Positions 16,585-26,639 are shown, numbered from the stretch's first letter. The stretch: DNA of 64,000 bases from an uncultured Lachnospiraceae bacterium (GCA_910579495.1 CAJTVD010000005.1:24612-88611); one strand, 5' to 3'. Notes: a model not told the origin generated them from the letters alone. Program-made: numbers and translations.

Positions 16585-18963
16585 ATGGCAAAAGATTTAT
16601 ACCAGAATACACAAAAAAATGAAAACACAGATTCCGGCGTAAGAAGACGGCGGAAGCAAAAAAGAGGAAACCGCATCATCGGTATCGCCGCACTTGGCGT
16701 ATTGCTTGTGGCCTGTGGTGCGCCATCAGGAAGAGTGGAAGAAACGCAAAGGGCTGAAACAAAGGAAGAACCGAAAGGGTGGCCGGAGGAGCATGGCAGA
16801 TGTGAGATGCAGGAGCTAGGCGGATATCTGTATGGACATACTTCCGTAAGCCCCTATGCCAGTGCAGAAATTACGGTAACGGATTATGAAGGGGTAAGGC
16901 TGGAGACCGATTGGAATGCGCCGTCAGCTTTTCAGTTCGCGGGAGAAGCGGATGTGACATGGCGGTTTTATAATTCTCTTGGGGAAATGGAGACGGCGCT
17001 GAACAAAGCCGCCGTGGAGGAAATGGACGAGGGTTCACTTCATTTTCTGTACTATACCTTTCCCATGACGGAGAACGGTTACGCCCTTGATCTATACCAC
17101 ATACTGAAAAGGAAATTCGATACAAAGGAGCATCCTCTGACAGCATGGAGCACAGACAACGGGAAGCTGTTTTGCTATATGCAGGAAACGGTGAAAGAGG
17201 TGGACGGCTATGAGTTTTCCTGCCTGGACAGCCGGGACTCAAGAGTCAATCTTTATATGAAGGATCGGATGGCATATGGACTTACCCTGTTAAACAGGCC
17301 GACGGAAGATGACGACGAAACGTTGGAATATGTGTTTATGGATGTTTTCCAGCATTACGGCGTTCTGGGAAGCGGCTGGGGGCTGGATGAAGAAAGCCTA
17401 TACTGGGCCGATCATGACGAGCGTCTGACTGAACTGGAGAACCCCAAGCGCAGCTTTTTGGAGGTACGTGGGATCGACGAGAATTGGGAGTCTGCCGGGG
17501 ACGAAGGGATCATGCGGTATTTCGGCTTGCTTGTGGAGGCAGATTACCAGTTGCCTCTTACGGAGGACGGCAGGATGCTTTCCCTGCACTTTTCGCTTGC
17601 GAAGGAGGAGGGGGAAGAAGAAGTTTCTTTAGCTTCCTTTTCCGATTTTATTGATGATTACAGGAAAGATTCCATTATTTCCGCCTCCAGATCCCTGGCG
17701 GAAAGTGAAGACGGGGCCTTTGTGGATGAAAAAGAAACATTTGCAGTGGAAGAGGATACGGAATTTCGTTATTATCTCTTAAATGGTTTTTGCATGGACG
17801 AGCCCTACGAGATGACAGTGACGGATATGGAGACCGGCGAAGTACTGCAGGAGTGCAGGGTATCCTTGAGCATTGAACTGCCGGATACCATCACTTATCC
17901 GGACTTAAACGGTGACGGTTATGCAGATATGCGGATTGGCGCGCCGGTCCATGGGAGCGGCGCGAAGGCGGTGGAGGAAGATTTTTCGCTGCCCTCTTAT
18001 CTGCTCTGGGATCCCCAGACAGAGCAGTTTGTGCGTAAGACGGAAAAAGAAGTAGAAAACAGCAGGCGGGCGGTGGCAAACGGCTTGACTGAGGAAGAAC
18101 AGGAGGAAAAGACCAAGCGGGAAAGGAGAGATTCTTTTGCGTTGGTCCATGAACTGCCGGAGTGGGAAGAACCAGGGGACTATATCAAACTCACAGGTGA
18201 CAAGATGGTGGAATACGAAGTGAGGGAAGGGGACAGCCTCTGGCGTATCAGCCAACGTTTTTATGGGACTGGATACAAGTGGGCTTCGGTCGCAAGGGAA
18301 GGGGATGCGCCGAAGGATCCCAATGTTCTGCTGGTAGGCGAGACGGTATTTATACCGGAGATTTTTTATATCCGCAAAGACCCGTTTTCCAGAGGCGGCC
18401 TGCGCTCCGAGGGGAGTTTCCAGATAGAACAGCCGGGTGGGTTTGCCCATTATTTTCTGGATGGCGATATCACTTATGTGCCTTGGAAGGAAGAGAACCA
18501 GATCCACAGCCTGCCAGTGACGAATCCCGTGGGGGAAAATCCATTCCATAAAACGGAGGATTGGGAAGCGTTCCAGGCGGAGGTGATACGGTGCAGTGAA
18601 GAACTTTGCCCGGGAAGAGTATCCAACCTCACTTTTGAAAAGAGCCATATGGAAGACGGCTGCGACCTGTATGGGTACTTCTTCGAATATGATACGGGGG
18701 AAGAAATTCTGGAGTATGTGGATTTCTTTAAGTTTGGCAAAGCCAATATGTCGGAAGTAATCGGCGTGCGGGAGCAGGAGCCAAACACTGTGTTGGTGAA
18801 TACCGTCCGCTATATGGCGGCCAGTTTCACTGATTACGGCGGCAAGCCGGGCATGGGCTGGGGCGACGGCGCAGCCCCCAACGTAGGTGCAGGTAAATGG
18901 GAGTACCCTTACCTTCACAATCTGTTCGAGGCGGCGAGGGAGCAATTTGGGGCAGAGGATTGA
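16585..18963 (+). CDS. Large LysM-domain lipoprotein
   Basis: A 792-residue exported protein of unknown function. A basic N-terminus and hydrophobic stretch end in a lipobox LLVAC, with the acylated Cys at residue 44. The middle is acidic and contains an FG-GAP-like calcium loop (DLNGDGYADMRIG, about residues 438-450). A LysM peptidoglycan-binding domain lies at about 542-592 (YEVREGDSLWRISQRFYGTG to VGETVFIPE). The C-terminal 200 residues match nothing I know. GAAGGAC precedes the ATG. Probably a wall-associated lipoprotein; it is monocistronic and ends before a bidirectional terminator. Confidence 0.8.
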   Translation: MAKDLYQNTQKNENTDSGVRRRRKQKRGNRIIGIAALGVLLVACGAPSGRVEETQRAETKEEPKGWPEEHGRCEMQELGGYLYGHTSVSPYASAEITVTDYEGVRLETDWNAPSAFQFAGEADVTWRFYNSLGEMETALNKAAVEEMDEGSLHFLYYTFPMTENGYALDLYHILKRKFDTKEHPLTAWSTDNGKLFCYMQETVKEVDGYEFSCLDSRDSRVNLYMKDRMAYGLTLLNRPTEDDDETLEYVFMDVFQHYGVLGSGWGLDEESLYWADHDERLTELENPKRSFLEVRGIDENWESAGDEGIMRYFGLLVEADYQLPLTEDGRMLSLHFSLAKEEGEEEVSLASFSDFIDDYRKDSIISASRSLAESEDGAFVDEKETFAVEEDTEFRYYLLNGFCMDEPYEMTVTDMETGEVLQECRVSLSIELPDTITYPDLNGDGYADMRIGAPVHGSGAKAVEEDFSLPSYLLWDPQTEQFVRKTEKEVENSRRAVANGLTEEEQEEKTKRERRDSFALVHELPEWEEPGDYIKLTGDKMVEYEVREGDSLWRISQRFYGTGYKWASVAREGDAPKDPNVLLVGETVFIPEIFYIRKDPFSRGGLRSEGSFQIEQPGGFAHYFLDGDITYVPWKEENQIHSLPVTNPVGENPFHKTEDWEAFQAEVIRCSEELCPGRVSNLTFEKSHMEDGCDLYGYFFEYDTGEEILEYVDFFKFGKANMSEVIGVREQEPNTVLVNTVRYMAASFTDYGGKPGMGWGDGAAPNVGAGKWEYPYLHNLFEAAREQFGAED

Positions 18964-19069
18964 AGAAGGAATTTGGATCGTGGATGCCGCCTGCCTAAGC
19001 ACGGCCCTGTAGCAAGGTTGATATGATATTTAGTGCAGGTATCCTGTGGTGCGGCATAGCTTGCAGGCA

Positions 19070-19110
19070 AAAGAAACCTGCCCTGTAGGGAAACAGGGCG
19101 GGTTTCTTTT
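19070..19110. terminator. Bidirectional terminator
   Basis: A 17-bp stem (19070-19086 with 19093-19109, one G-T pair) with a 6-nt loop, A-rich on the left and T-rich on the right. It lies between the LysM lipoprotein gene (plus) and the convergent HTH-methyltransferase gene (minus), and can end both. Confidence 0.85.
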
Positions 19111-19123
19111 AAGGTAGGCCTGC

Positions 19124-19945
19124 CTACACTTTCTGTGCAATAAGGGTATCCATGCAATGTTTATGGGGTGTGCCGCCGCTGTTGCAGTCAAAGACGTCCT
19201 CCCGGCAGCTATGGAACAGCCAGTCGTGGTAGTACCTGAACAATTCGCCGGAATACCAGGGGTGTCTTTTATCTTCATCTCGGGTACTGTCCGGCGCACG
19301 GTTTATAAAAGGCTTTTTCACGAATACATTCAGGGCGTTGATGCCCCCGTCTGTGGTATGTTCTTTCAGGCATTGGCAGAGGCCTTCTCTTTCGCCGGGG
19401 GATAAAAAGTGGAATACCCCGCTGCTGTAGATAATATCAAACTCTTCATCCGGGCGGTAATCAAGAATATCGGCTTTGAAAAAGCCTACCGTTACCTTAT
19501 TGTGGTCTGCAAGTTTTTTTGCCTTTTCCAGCCCTGCCGCAGAGATGTCAAATGCTGTTACCGCATAGCCGCATTTGGCGAAGAAAACGGCATCCTTGCC
19601 TTCGCCGCATCCCAGGTCCAGTACACGGTAGGGTTTTACCGGCGGGAGAATTTTCATAATATCATAGCATATGGCGTTTGGCGTCAGTCCCCAATAGTAT
19701 TCTTCGGTGGAGTAGCGGTTATCATAATCAGTTATCACGCTGCTATAGCCAAGGAGGGAATCAACGGTGGTATTAAGGGCAGAGGCCAGCTTTGGAAGCA
19801 TTGCGATGTCCGGGTAGGCTGTGCCGTTTTCCCACTTGGATACTGCCTGGAAGGAGATGTTCAGCGCCCCGGCAAGCTGATTTTGGGTAAGTCCCAGTTC
19901 TTTGCGCCTTTTGCTGATTACTTTAGCTGTTTTCAAATTGTCCAT
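19124..19945 (-). CDS. XRE-type HTH fused to SAM-dependent methyltransferase
   Basis: A 273-residue fusion. Residues about 1-65 are a Cro/C1-type helix-turn-helix (RRKELGLTQNQLAGALNISF, then AVSKWENGTAYPD). Residues about 100-273 are a class I methyltransferase with motif I VLDLGCGEGKDAVFFAK, a TehB-like layout (FKADILDYRPDEEFDIIYSS) and the following GVFHFL. ATG 19945 follows AAGAGGA. A 12-bp perfect palindrome 31 bp upstream is a candidate autoregulatory operator. The arrangement suggests a regulator whose output depends on SAM or a small methyl acceptor; the acceptor is unknown. Confidence 0.85.
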   Translation of the reverse strand: MDNLKTAKVISKRRKELGLTQNQLAGALNISFQAVSKWENGTAYPDIAMLPKLASALNTTVDSLLGYSSVITDYDNRYSTEEYYWGLTPNAICYDIMKILPPVKPYRVLDLGCGEGKDAVFFAKCGYAVTAFDISAAGLEKAKKLADHNKVTVGFFKADILDYRPDEEFDIIYSSGVFHFLSPGEREGLCQCLKEHTTDGGINALNVFVKKPFINRAPDSTRDEDKRHPWYSGELFRYYHDWLFHSCREDVFDCNSGGTPHKHCMDTLIAQKV

Positions 19946-19975
19946 TTTTAATTCCTCTTTTCTAAATAAAGTAAA

Positions 19976-19987
19976 CACAGCGCTGTG
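19976..19987. promoter_or_regulatory. Palindromic operator candidate
   Basis: Perfect 12-bp palindrome CACAGCGCTGTG centred 37 bp upstream of the HTH-methyltransferase start. The gene's own HTH domain is the likely ligand (inference). The rest of the 366-bp gap to 20311 holds an AT-rich promoter-like stretch near 20020-20035 and no gene. Confidence 0.45.
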
Positions 19988-20311
19988 AACGCCAAAAACA
20001 AATCTTTTTGCCGTTTACTATATTTTAATATAACCAGATTCCCATAGCAATAACGGGAAGGGAGAATATGGCGCGGCGTTTCAACTGATGGTTGAGCTCC
20101 CGTGGACAGCAAAGAGGGATGCCAAAAGGATAGGAAACATCATATCCCTGGTCACCTATTCCTTTTTTCTATGGTAAAATATAAAATATAAGTATTTGTT
20201 ATTCGCGGCAAATGACGTTATAATTATAATAGCCAGCAGCAAAGGCAGTAGGCGTTTGGCGGCTGGCCATAGGAGAGCCATAGGAAAAGGGCAGTGGAAA
20301 GGAGTATTGAA

Positions 20312-21163
20312 GTGAAAGTAATTGAAAATAAAACCTTTGATGAAGAGAGGGCGTTATATGGGAGCAGGGGCATTGTGGTAAAGGATTGTAATTTTGACGG
20401 TCCCGCAGACGGTGAGAGCGCCTTGAAAGAGAGCAGCGATATCCAGGTCTCCCATTGTTTTTTTAATCTGAGATATCCGTTCTGGCATGACAGCCAGCTT
20501 AAGATCTCCGGTTCGGAGTTAACGGAGCTGTGCAGGGCGGCGTTGTGGTATTCGTCCAATATTGAGATCACGGATACCAGGCTTCATGGGATCAAGGCCC
20601 TGCGGGAATGCAGCCATGTGAAAATGGCAGGGTGCGATGTGGTTTCCCCTGAATTTGGGTGGTCTGTGGAGGGGCTGGTGATGGAACGCTGCCAGGTGCA
20701 GGGCGAATATTTTATGATGCGTTCAGCCGGATTGGACTTTACAGAGGTAGTGCTAAAAGGGAAATATTCTTTTCAGTATATCCAGGATTCTGTGTTTGAT
20801 CACTGCAATTTCGATACCAAGGATGCTTTCTGGCATGCAAAAAATGTGGTGGTCAAAAACAGTGTGGTTAAGGGGGAGTACCTGGCATGGTACTGTGAAA
20901 ATGTTACTTTTGAGAACTGCAGGATCATAGGGACCCAGCCCCTTTGTTACTGCAAAAACCTGAAACTGGTCAACTGTGAGATGATAGATACTGACCTGTG
21001 TTTTGAGAAGTCCCAGGTGGAGGCTGTGATTTCCACTCCTGTGGAGAGTATCAAAAATCCTCTGTCAGGACATATTTATGTACCTGCTGTAGGGGAAATT
21101 ATTAAGGACGACCCGGCTTCCTGCGGGGAAGTGGTGGTACGAAAACAGAGCTGTTGCGCATAG
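20312..21163 (+). CDS. DUF3737 family beta-helix protein
   Basis: A 283-residue protein starting at GTG 20312, 7 bp after GGAAAGGAG. The sequence is a run of short strands with repeated patterns such as VVKDCNFDGP, SDIQVSHCFF and ENVTFENCRIIG, consistent with a right-handed parallel beta-helix. The Trp/His-rich segments YPFWHDSQL and DAFWHAKNV mark the DUF3737 family. Function is unknown; no signal peptide, so probably cytoplasmic. It is the only gene in its transcription unit. Confidence 0.85.
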   Translation: MKVIENKTFDEERALYGSRGIVVKDCNFDGPADGESALKESSDIQVSHCFFNLRYPFWHDSQLKISGSELTELCRAALWYSSNIEITDTRLHGIKALRECSHVKMAGCDVVSPEFGWSVEGLVMERCQVQGEYFMMRSAGLDFTEVVLKGKYSFQYIQDSVFDHCNFDTKDAFWHAKNVVVKNSVVKGEYLAWYCENVTFENCRIIGTQPLCYCKNLKLVNCEMIDTDLCFEKSQVEAVISTPVESIKNPLSGHIYVPAVGEIIKDDPASCGEVVVRKQSCCA

Positions 21164-21356
21164 GGCTTTTTTATTCCCGGTGACAGAAACTGGAAATGGG
21201 TGTATAATGGTGACAGTTCAGCCTTTTGGCCAAGCTGTTACTGGATACGGCTAATAGAAGCCCGCCTTTGGCGGAGCCGGATCCAATCTTGAAATGCAAA
21301 GCCCTGGGCTGGATAGTTGCATATATATGGACAAAAAAATTCACAGGGGGCTTGCT

Positions 21357-22733
21357 ATGGAAATGCTGAAAAGGTTTTTTGCGCCGGTGGATATGACGGA
21401 AGGTTCACCGTGGAAGAAGATTGTAATGTTTACGGTTCCCATGCTTATCGGGAATATTGCCCAACAGCTTTATAACACTGTGGACAGTGTTGTTGTGGGA
21501 AATTATGTTGGGGACAATGCGTTGGCGGCAGTGGGCAGTGCGGGGCCGATTTTGAATCTGCTCATTGTCCTGTTTGTGGGGATCAGCGTGGGGGCGGGGA
21601 TTATGGTATCCCAGTATTTTGGGGCGAGGCAGAGGGAAGAGTTGTCTGTTACCATTGGGAACTGTGTTACCCTTACGGGGATTGCCACGGTGTTTGTGAT
21701 GGTAGTGGCGTCTTTGGTGGCAAGGCCCCTGCTGGAGCTTTTGGATACGCCGGCGTCTATTATTGGCTGGTGCCATTCGTATTTGCTGATTTTATTTATC
21801 GGATGTGTGGGGCTGGCATATTATAATATCTTAAGCGGGATCTTGCGCGGGCTGGGGGATTCTATGTCTGCCCTTGCTTATTTGCTGGTGTCTACGGTGA
21901 TCAATATTGTCCTGGATTTACTGTTTGTGGCAAAGCTGGGCATGGGGGTCAATGGCGTGGCACTGGCCACAGTGATCGCCCAGGCGATTTCGGCTCTTCT
22001 CTGCCTGCTGCGGTTAAAACAGATGAGTGCGCTGTTTGATTTAAAGCCCTGCTATCTGAAGCTGCAGAAGAAAAACACTGGGAAGATTATCCAGCTAGGG
22101 CTTCCCTCGGGCATCACCCAGGCAATCCTTTCCATGGCGATGATTGTGGTGCAGTCTTTGACCAACAGCTTTGGGGAGATGTTTATTGCCGCCAATGTCA
22201 TTGTCATGCGTGTGGACGGGTTTGCCATGATGCCCAACTTTTCCTTTGGGACGGCGATGACGACCTATGCAGGGCAGAACGTAGGGGCGAAGATGTATGA
22301 TAGGGTGGAGAAAGGCGCAAAGCAGGGTACTGCCATTGCGATGGGGATTTCCACTGCCCTTACCGGGCTGATTTTGCTCTTTGGGAAGGCGCTTATGGGG
22401 ATTTTTACCAAGACGCCGGAATTGGTGGACTTAAGCCGGGAGATGATGGGGATCCTTGCAGTGGGCTATATTGCCATGGCCGTTACCCAGAGCCTTTCCG
22501 GCGTGATGCGGGGGGCGGGTGACACCATGACACCCATGTGGATCTCCATTGCAACTACGATCTGTATCCGTGTGCCGATTGCTTATGGAATTGCCTTTCT
22601 GACCAGGTCAGAGCAGTTCCCCGGGGGAAGGCAGGAATGTATTTTTATTTCCCTGCTGGCTTCCTGGCTGATTGGGGCGGCGATTACCTTCTTCTTTTAT
22701 AAAAGGGGTAAGTGGAAAGAGAAAGCGGTTTAA
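21357..22733 (+). CDS. MATE family efflux transporter
   Basis: Multidrug and toxic compound extrusion protein of 458 residues with about twelve transmembrane helices in two related halves. Typical blocks are MLIGNIAQQLYNTVDSVVVG at helix 1, VSQYFGARQ after helix 2 and GTAMTTYAGQNVGA in the second half. ATG 21357 is chosen for the AGGGGG site just upstream; an in-frame ATG at 21327 is possible. The closest resemblance is to the DinF/NorM-like clostridial group. Substrate unknown. Confidence 0.9.
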   Translation: MEMLKRFFAPVDMTEGSPWKKIVMFTVPMLIGNIAQQLYNTVDSVVVGNYVGDNALAAVGSAGPILNLLIVLFVGISVGAGIMVSQYFGARQREELSVTIGNCVTLTGIATVFVMVVASLVARPLLELLDTPASIIGWCHSYLLILFIGCVGLAYYNILSGILRGLGDSMSALAYLLVSTVINIVLDLLFVAKLGMGVNGVALATVIAQAISALLCLLRLKQMSALFDLKPCYLKLQKKNTGKIIQLGLPSGITQAILSMAMIVVQSLTNSFGEMFIAANVIVMRVDGFAMMPNFSFGTAMTTYAGQNVGAKMYDRVEKGAKQGTAIAMGISTALTGLILLFGKALMGIFTKTPELVDLSREMMGILAVGYIAMAVTQSLSGVMRGAGDTMTPMWISIATTICIRVPIAYGIAFLTRSEQFPGGRQECIFISLLASWLIGAAITFFFYKRGKWKEKAV

Positions 22734-22764
22734 AAAGGGCAGGGGAATTTTTCCCTGCTCTTTT
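22733..22764 (+). terminator. Rho-independent terminator
   Basis: AAAAGGGCAGGG (22733-22744) pairs with CCCTGCTCTTTT (22753-22764) with one wobble; directly after the MATE gene stop. Confidence 0.85.
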
Positions 22765-22883
22765 GCTGCACCATTTTCGGCAGGTATTTTTAAAACCATC
22801 CTGCTTGACATATGGTTCCTGGACAGTATAATGAAAATAACATAATAAAAAAGCGCCAAAGGCGGCGCGGAAACGAGGGAAAG

Positions 22884-24554
22884 ATGAAATTTAAAGATAT
22901 GCCATATGAACGTGTGGATTTGGAAAAGACCGAAAAGGAATTCCGGCAGATTATCCAGGAATTCAAGGAGGCGAAGAGCGGCCAGGAGCAGTTTGCCGTG
23001 CATCAGAAATACTATGAGTTTACCAAGAGGATATCAACCAATATTACAATTGCAAGTATCCGCCATGACATTGACACTACGGATAAGTTCTATGATGAAG
23101 AACAGAGCCATAACGACCAGATCCTGCCTGTGATCAGTAATTTGGAAGCTGCTTACAAAAAGGAACTCTATGAATCCCCTTACCGTGCTTATCTGGAGGA
23201 AAAAATCGGGCCGGTAGCGTTTAAGAATATGGAACTTGTGTTAAAATCCATGGATGAAAAGCTGATCCCTTATATGCAGGAGGAAAACGCCCTTACAACC
23301 GAGTACAATAAACTGATTGCCGGGGTTAAGATTGACTGGGAAGGGGAAACCCTGAATTTTTCCCTGCTGACCCCTTACCTTCACAGCAAAGACAGGGACG
23401 TGCGCCAAAGGGCTTGGGGCAAATTTTCCGAAGCCCTTGGAGGGATCAAAGAGAAGTTGGATGAAATTTACGGCAAGCTGGTCAAGAACCGCACGGCGCA
23501 GGCAAAGGAAATGGGGTATGAAAATTATGTGGAGCTTGGATATTACCGTATGCACCGGAACTGCTATGATAAGGAAGCGGTTGCCAATTTCAGGAACCAG
23601 GTGAAAGCTTATTTTGTACCATTTGCGGAGAAGCTCCATGACAGGAGAAGGGAGCGGCTGGGGCTGGAGAAATTGTCCTATATAGATGAGGGCGTGTACT
23701 TTTTAGACGGCAATCCTGCCCCGGTAGGGACACCGGACGAGATTATGGCCAGCGGCCAGAAGATGTATGCAGAGCTATCAGCGGAAACAAAGGAATTTTT
23801 TGACCGTATGATGGAGGATGAGCTGTTTGACGTGCTGGGACGCAAGACTAAAAAGATGGGCGGCTATATGACCCAGCTTGCGGATTATAAAGTCCCCTTT
23901 ATTTTTGCCAACTTCAACAAGACAGAACATGATGTGAATGTGATCACCCATGAGTGCGGCCATGCGTTCCAGGGATATCTCTCTATGCAGGATGATATCC
24001 TGGAGCATCAGGAAATTACAATGGAGACAGCGGAAATCCACTCTATGTCCATGGAGTTTTTCACAGAACCCTGGGCGGAACTGTTCTTTGGCAGCCGGGC
24101 GGCGGACTATAAGACCATGCATTTAGAGGATGCGGCAGCTTTTATCCCCTATGGGTGTATGGTGGACGAGTTCCAGCATATTGTTTATGAAAACCCGGAT
24201 ATGACCCCAGCCGAGAGAAACGCGGTATGGGCGAAGCTGGAAAAGGAATATAAGCCCCATCTGGATTACAGCGGCGACCCGGTCCTGGCGGAGGGACGTT
24301 ACTGGCAGCGGCAGCAGCACATTTTTAACTCTCCATTTTATTATATAGACTACTGTATCGCCCAGACCTGCGCTTTCCAGTACAAGGTTAAAATGGACGA
24401 AAACTATCAGGCCGCATGGGAAAGCTATTTAAAGCTTTGCAGGCTGTCTGCAAGCGACTTCTTTACAGGGCTTGTAAAGCAGGTAGGGCTGGAAAGTCCC
24501 TTTGAAGACGGATGCTTAAAGAACATGGTAAAAAAACTGGAAAACATGGTGTAG
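22884..24554 (+). CDS. pepF: Oligoendopeptidase F-type M3 metallopeptidase
   Basis: Cytoplasmic zinc oligopeptidase of 556 residues. The M3 zinc motif is HECGH, with His356, Glu357 and His360; a third ligand Glu is expected in the following ETAEIHSMSMEFF segment. The Cys within the motif is found in the PepF-like clade. The final residues (FFTGLVKQVGLESPFEDG) match the family C-terminus. The start at 22884 follows GAGGGAAAG. It probably trims oligopeptides for recycling; glutamine synthetase I follows on the same strand after 149 bp. Confidence 0.92.
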   Translation: MKFKDMPYERVDLEKTEKEFRQIIQEFKEAKSGQEQFAVHQKYYEFTKRISTNITIASIRHDIDTTDKFYDEEQSHNDQILPVISNLEAAYKKELYESPYRAYLEEKIGPVAFKNMELVLKSMDEKLIPYMQEENALTTEYNKLIAGVKIDWEGETLNFSLLTPYLHSKDRDVRQRAWGKFSEALGGIKEKLDEIYGKLVKNRTAQAKEMGYENYVELGYYRMHRNCYDKEAVANFRNQVKAYFVPFAEKLHDRRRERLGLEKLSYIDEGVYFLDGNPAPVGTPDEIMASGQKMYAELSAETKEFFDRMMEDELFDVLGRKTKKMGGYMTQLADYKVPFIFANFNKTEHDVNVITHECGHAFQGYLSMQDDILEHQEITMETAEIHSMSMEFFTEPWAELFFGSRAADYKTMHLEDAAAFIPYGCMVDEFQHIVYENPDMTPAERNAVWAKLEKEYKPHLDYSGDPVLAEGRYWQRQQHIFNSPFYYIDYCIAQTCAFQYKVKMDENYQAAWESYLKLCRLSASDFFTGLVKQVGLESPFEDGCLKNMVKKLENMV

Positions 24555-24605
24555 GAGCGTTCCAGCGGAAACGGGAAAGAAAACAGCAGCCGCCGGAACA
24601 AGTGC

Positions 24606-24648
24606 CCAGAGAAAATCCTGGCTGAAAAGCAGACAGGGTTTCCTCTGG
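24606..24648 (+). other. Long leader stem-loop before glnA
   Basis: CCAGAGAAAATCCTGGCTG (24606-24624) pairs imperfectly with CAGACAGGGTTTCCTCTGG (24630-24648) around an AAAAG loop. It occupies the 5' leader of glutamine synthetase I. No T-run follows, so it is not a plain terminator; it could be a regulatory leader or simply a hairpin. No riboswitch class is recognised. Confidence 0.35.
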
Positions 24649-24703
24649 AGCAGAAGGTACTGGTGAAGGCGGATGCGGGACTAATATATAGAAGGGAAAA
24701 GGA

Positions 24704-26134
24704 ATGGACAAAATTAAGGAGATTAAGAAATTATGCGAAGAAAAGCAGATTCGCATGATTGATTTTAAGATGACGGACATTGACGGCCGCTGGCGGCACA
24801 TTACAATCCCGGTGGAGCGCTTTGGGGAAAATACGTTTACCTATGGTATTGGTTTTGACGGTTCCAATTATGGGTATGCGCCTGTGGAAAAGAGTGATAT
24901 GGTCTTTTTGCCCGATGCGGACACTGCATATATAGATCCCTTTGCAAAGGTCCCCACCCTTACCATGTGCGGCAATGTATGCACCATTGGGAAAGGCGGG
25001 AACCGGCCTTTTGACCAGTATCCGAAAAATGTCAGCCTGCGTGCAGTAGCGTATATGAAAGAAACCGGGATTGCGGACAGAATGGTAATCGGGCCGGAAT
25101 TTGAATTTTATCTTTTTGACAATGTGCGCTATGAGGTTTCGCCGCAGCAGTGCGGATACCGCATTGACACCAGGCAGGCGGATTGGAACTGCCGCCTTGA
25201 CACTACGGGAAATAATGGCTATGAAGTGCCCTATAAAGGGGGGTACCATGTATCAGCCCCTCAGGATGTAGGCTATGACTTGCGCAGCCGTATGTGCATG
25301 ATGATGGAGGACTGGGGGATTAAGGTGAAGTACCATCACCATGAGGTAGGCGGCCCCGGGCAGATGGAAATTGAGGTGGAGCTTGCGGATATGCCTGAGA
25401 TGGCGGACAATACCATGATTACCAAATATATTATTAAGAATATGGCAGCACAGGAGGGAAAAACGGCTACTTTCCTGCCCAAGCCCATTTATCAGGAGGC
25501 AGGCAGCGGGCTTCATGTGCATATGCTGCTTTTCAAGGAAGGAAAGCCCCTTTTCTATGATGAAAATGGTTATTCAGGGTTAAGCCGCACTGCCCATTAT
25601 TTTATTGGGGGGCTGCTTAAGCATATTGCCTCCCTGTGCGCCTTTACCAATCCTTCTACCAACTCCTTCAAGCGTCTGGTCCCGGGATACGAAGCGCCGG
25701 TTACTGTAGGATATGCCACATCCAACCGCAGTGCGGTAATCCGTATTCCTGCATACGCTAAGTCACCGGAAACGAAGAGGTTCGAGCTGCGTAACCCTGA
25801 CGCTACGGCAAATCCTTATTATGCATATGCTGCCATATTGATGGCAGGGCTTGATGGGATTGAAAAACAGATAGACCCGGCGGAAAATGGATGGGGGCCT
25901 TATGACTTCAACCTTTATACCCTGTCGGAGGAAGAACAGAGAAAGATCAAGGGTCTTCCCAAGTCCCTGGGAGAGGCGTTGGATGCCCTGGCGGCAGACC
26001 ATGATTATCTTACCAAGGGCGGCGTTTTTCCTCAAAGGCTGATTGACTTATGGATTGCCCGTAAGCGGAAGGAATTAAAACAGTTGGAGCAGATTCCTAA
26101 TCCGGCGGAGTTTAAAATGTATTATGATTTATAA
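24704..26134 (+). CDS. glnA: Glutamine synthetase, type I
   Basis: Forms glutamine from glutamate, ammonia and ATP in a dodecamer. Of the family hallmarks in the 476 residues, the DGSNYGYAPVEKSD segment, the metal-binding GPEFEFYLF, the GSGLHVHMLLFKEG latch and the NRSAVIRIPAYAKSP ATP/glutamate site are all present. The C-terminus lacks the adenylylation Tyr loop typical of proteobacterial GlnA and resembles the clostridial GSI-alpha group. AGGGAAAAGGA precedes the ATG. A second, unrelated glutamine synthetase (type III) is encoded at 43806-45917. Confidence 0.93.
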   Translation: MDKIKEIKKLCEEKQIRMIDFKMTDIDGRWRHITIPVERFGENTFTYGIGFDGSNYGYAPVEKSDMVFLPDADTAYIDPFAKVPTLTMCGNVCTIGKGGNRPFDQYPKNVSLRAVAYMKETGIADRMVIGPEFEFYLFDNVRYEVSPQQCGYRIDTRQADWNCRLDTTGNNGYEVPYKGGYHVSAPQDVGYDLRSRMCMMMEDWGIKVKYHHHEVGGPGQMEIEVELADMPEMADNTMITKYIIKNMAAQEGKTATFLPKPIYQEAGSGLHVHMLLFKEGKPLFYDENGYSGLSRTAHYFIGGLLKHIASLCAFTNPSTNSFKRLVPGYEAPVTVGYATSNRSAVIRIPAYAKSPETKRFELRNPDATANPYYAYAAILMAGLDGIEKQIDPAENGWGPYDFNLYTLSEEEQRKIKGLPKSLGEALDALAADHDYLTKGGVFPQRLIDLWIARKRKELKQLEQIPNPAEFKMYYDL

Positions 26135-26639
26135 ATGTTAGGGATTGAAACGTTTATTTCGCTCTCTTTTAGGAAGTAAGTGTTACCGCATGGGGCATGT
26201 TTCCTAAAGGGGAGCTCTTATTTTTGTTGTCCATTTATTAGTAAAGAAATAGAAAAGCTAATATCTGCTGGCATCGAATCGTCCGGGAAACTTATTGAGA
26301 TAGGTGCAAAAGACGCAATTCAAAGTAGAAATACCTGGATGGGTGTCTGGTACATTTATATGCATTAGAGGGAGCAATCCATGATACAGTAAAGAAAAGA
26401 TGGCAATGTGGCAGTTCCCAGTGTGAAGCGTATTGTCATATTTTTCTTATAAAATAAGCGGTTATATGGTAATATATAGGAGCAAAGACCCGTTCTTTGT
26501 TCATTGTAATCATTTTAAGGAGGAATTGTTACGGAAAAAGAGGGGCATATGATATTTGAAAGGGAAGTTTATGGGACAGTACTTATAGTATAATGTTATT
26601 GTATAGAAAATTTAGAAACTAAGAAAAGGAGGTAGCCTG
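26135..26639. other. AT-rich intergenic stretch at the left edge of the methyltransferase cassette
   Basis: About 500 bp with no convincing gene. A 62-codon frame at 26180-26368 has no ribosome site and no recognised similarity. Composition turns AT-rich from about 26380 and stays so to 30190, which marks the left junction of the cassette. An A-rich stretch and AAAGGAGGT (about 26624-26632) lead into the methyltransferase gene. Confidence 0.5.

Noticed and set aside
23949..23963. HECGH in PepF as a damaged zinc motif
   Set aside because: His, Glu and His are intact and a Cys at this position occurs in this M3 clade, so no loss of activity is implied.
24555..24703. Possible riboswitch or T-box before glnA
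   Set aside because: A long hairpin exists but no T-box sequence, specifier loop, glycine or glutamine riboswitch core could be found; listed only as a leader hairpin.
26180..26368. 62-codon ORF before the methyltransferase
   Set aside because: No ribosome site and no similarity; treated as intergenic.
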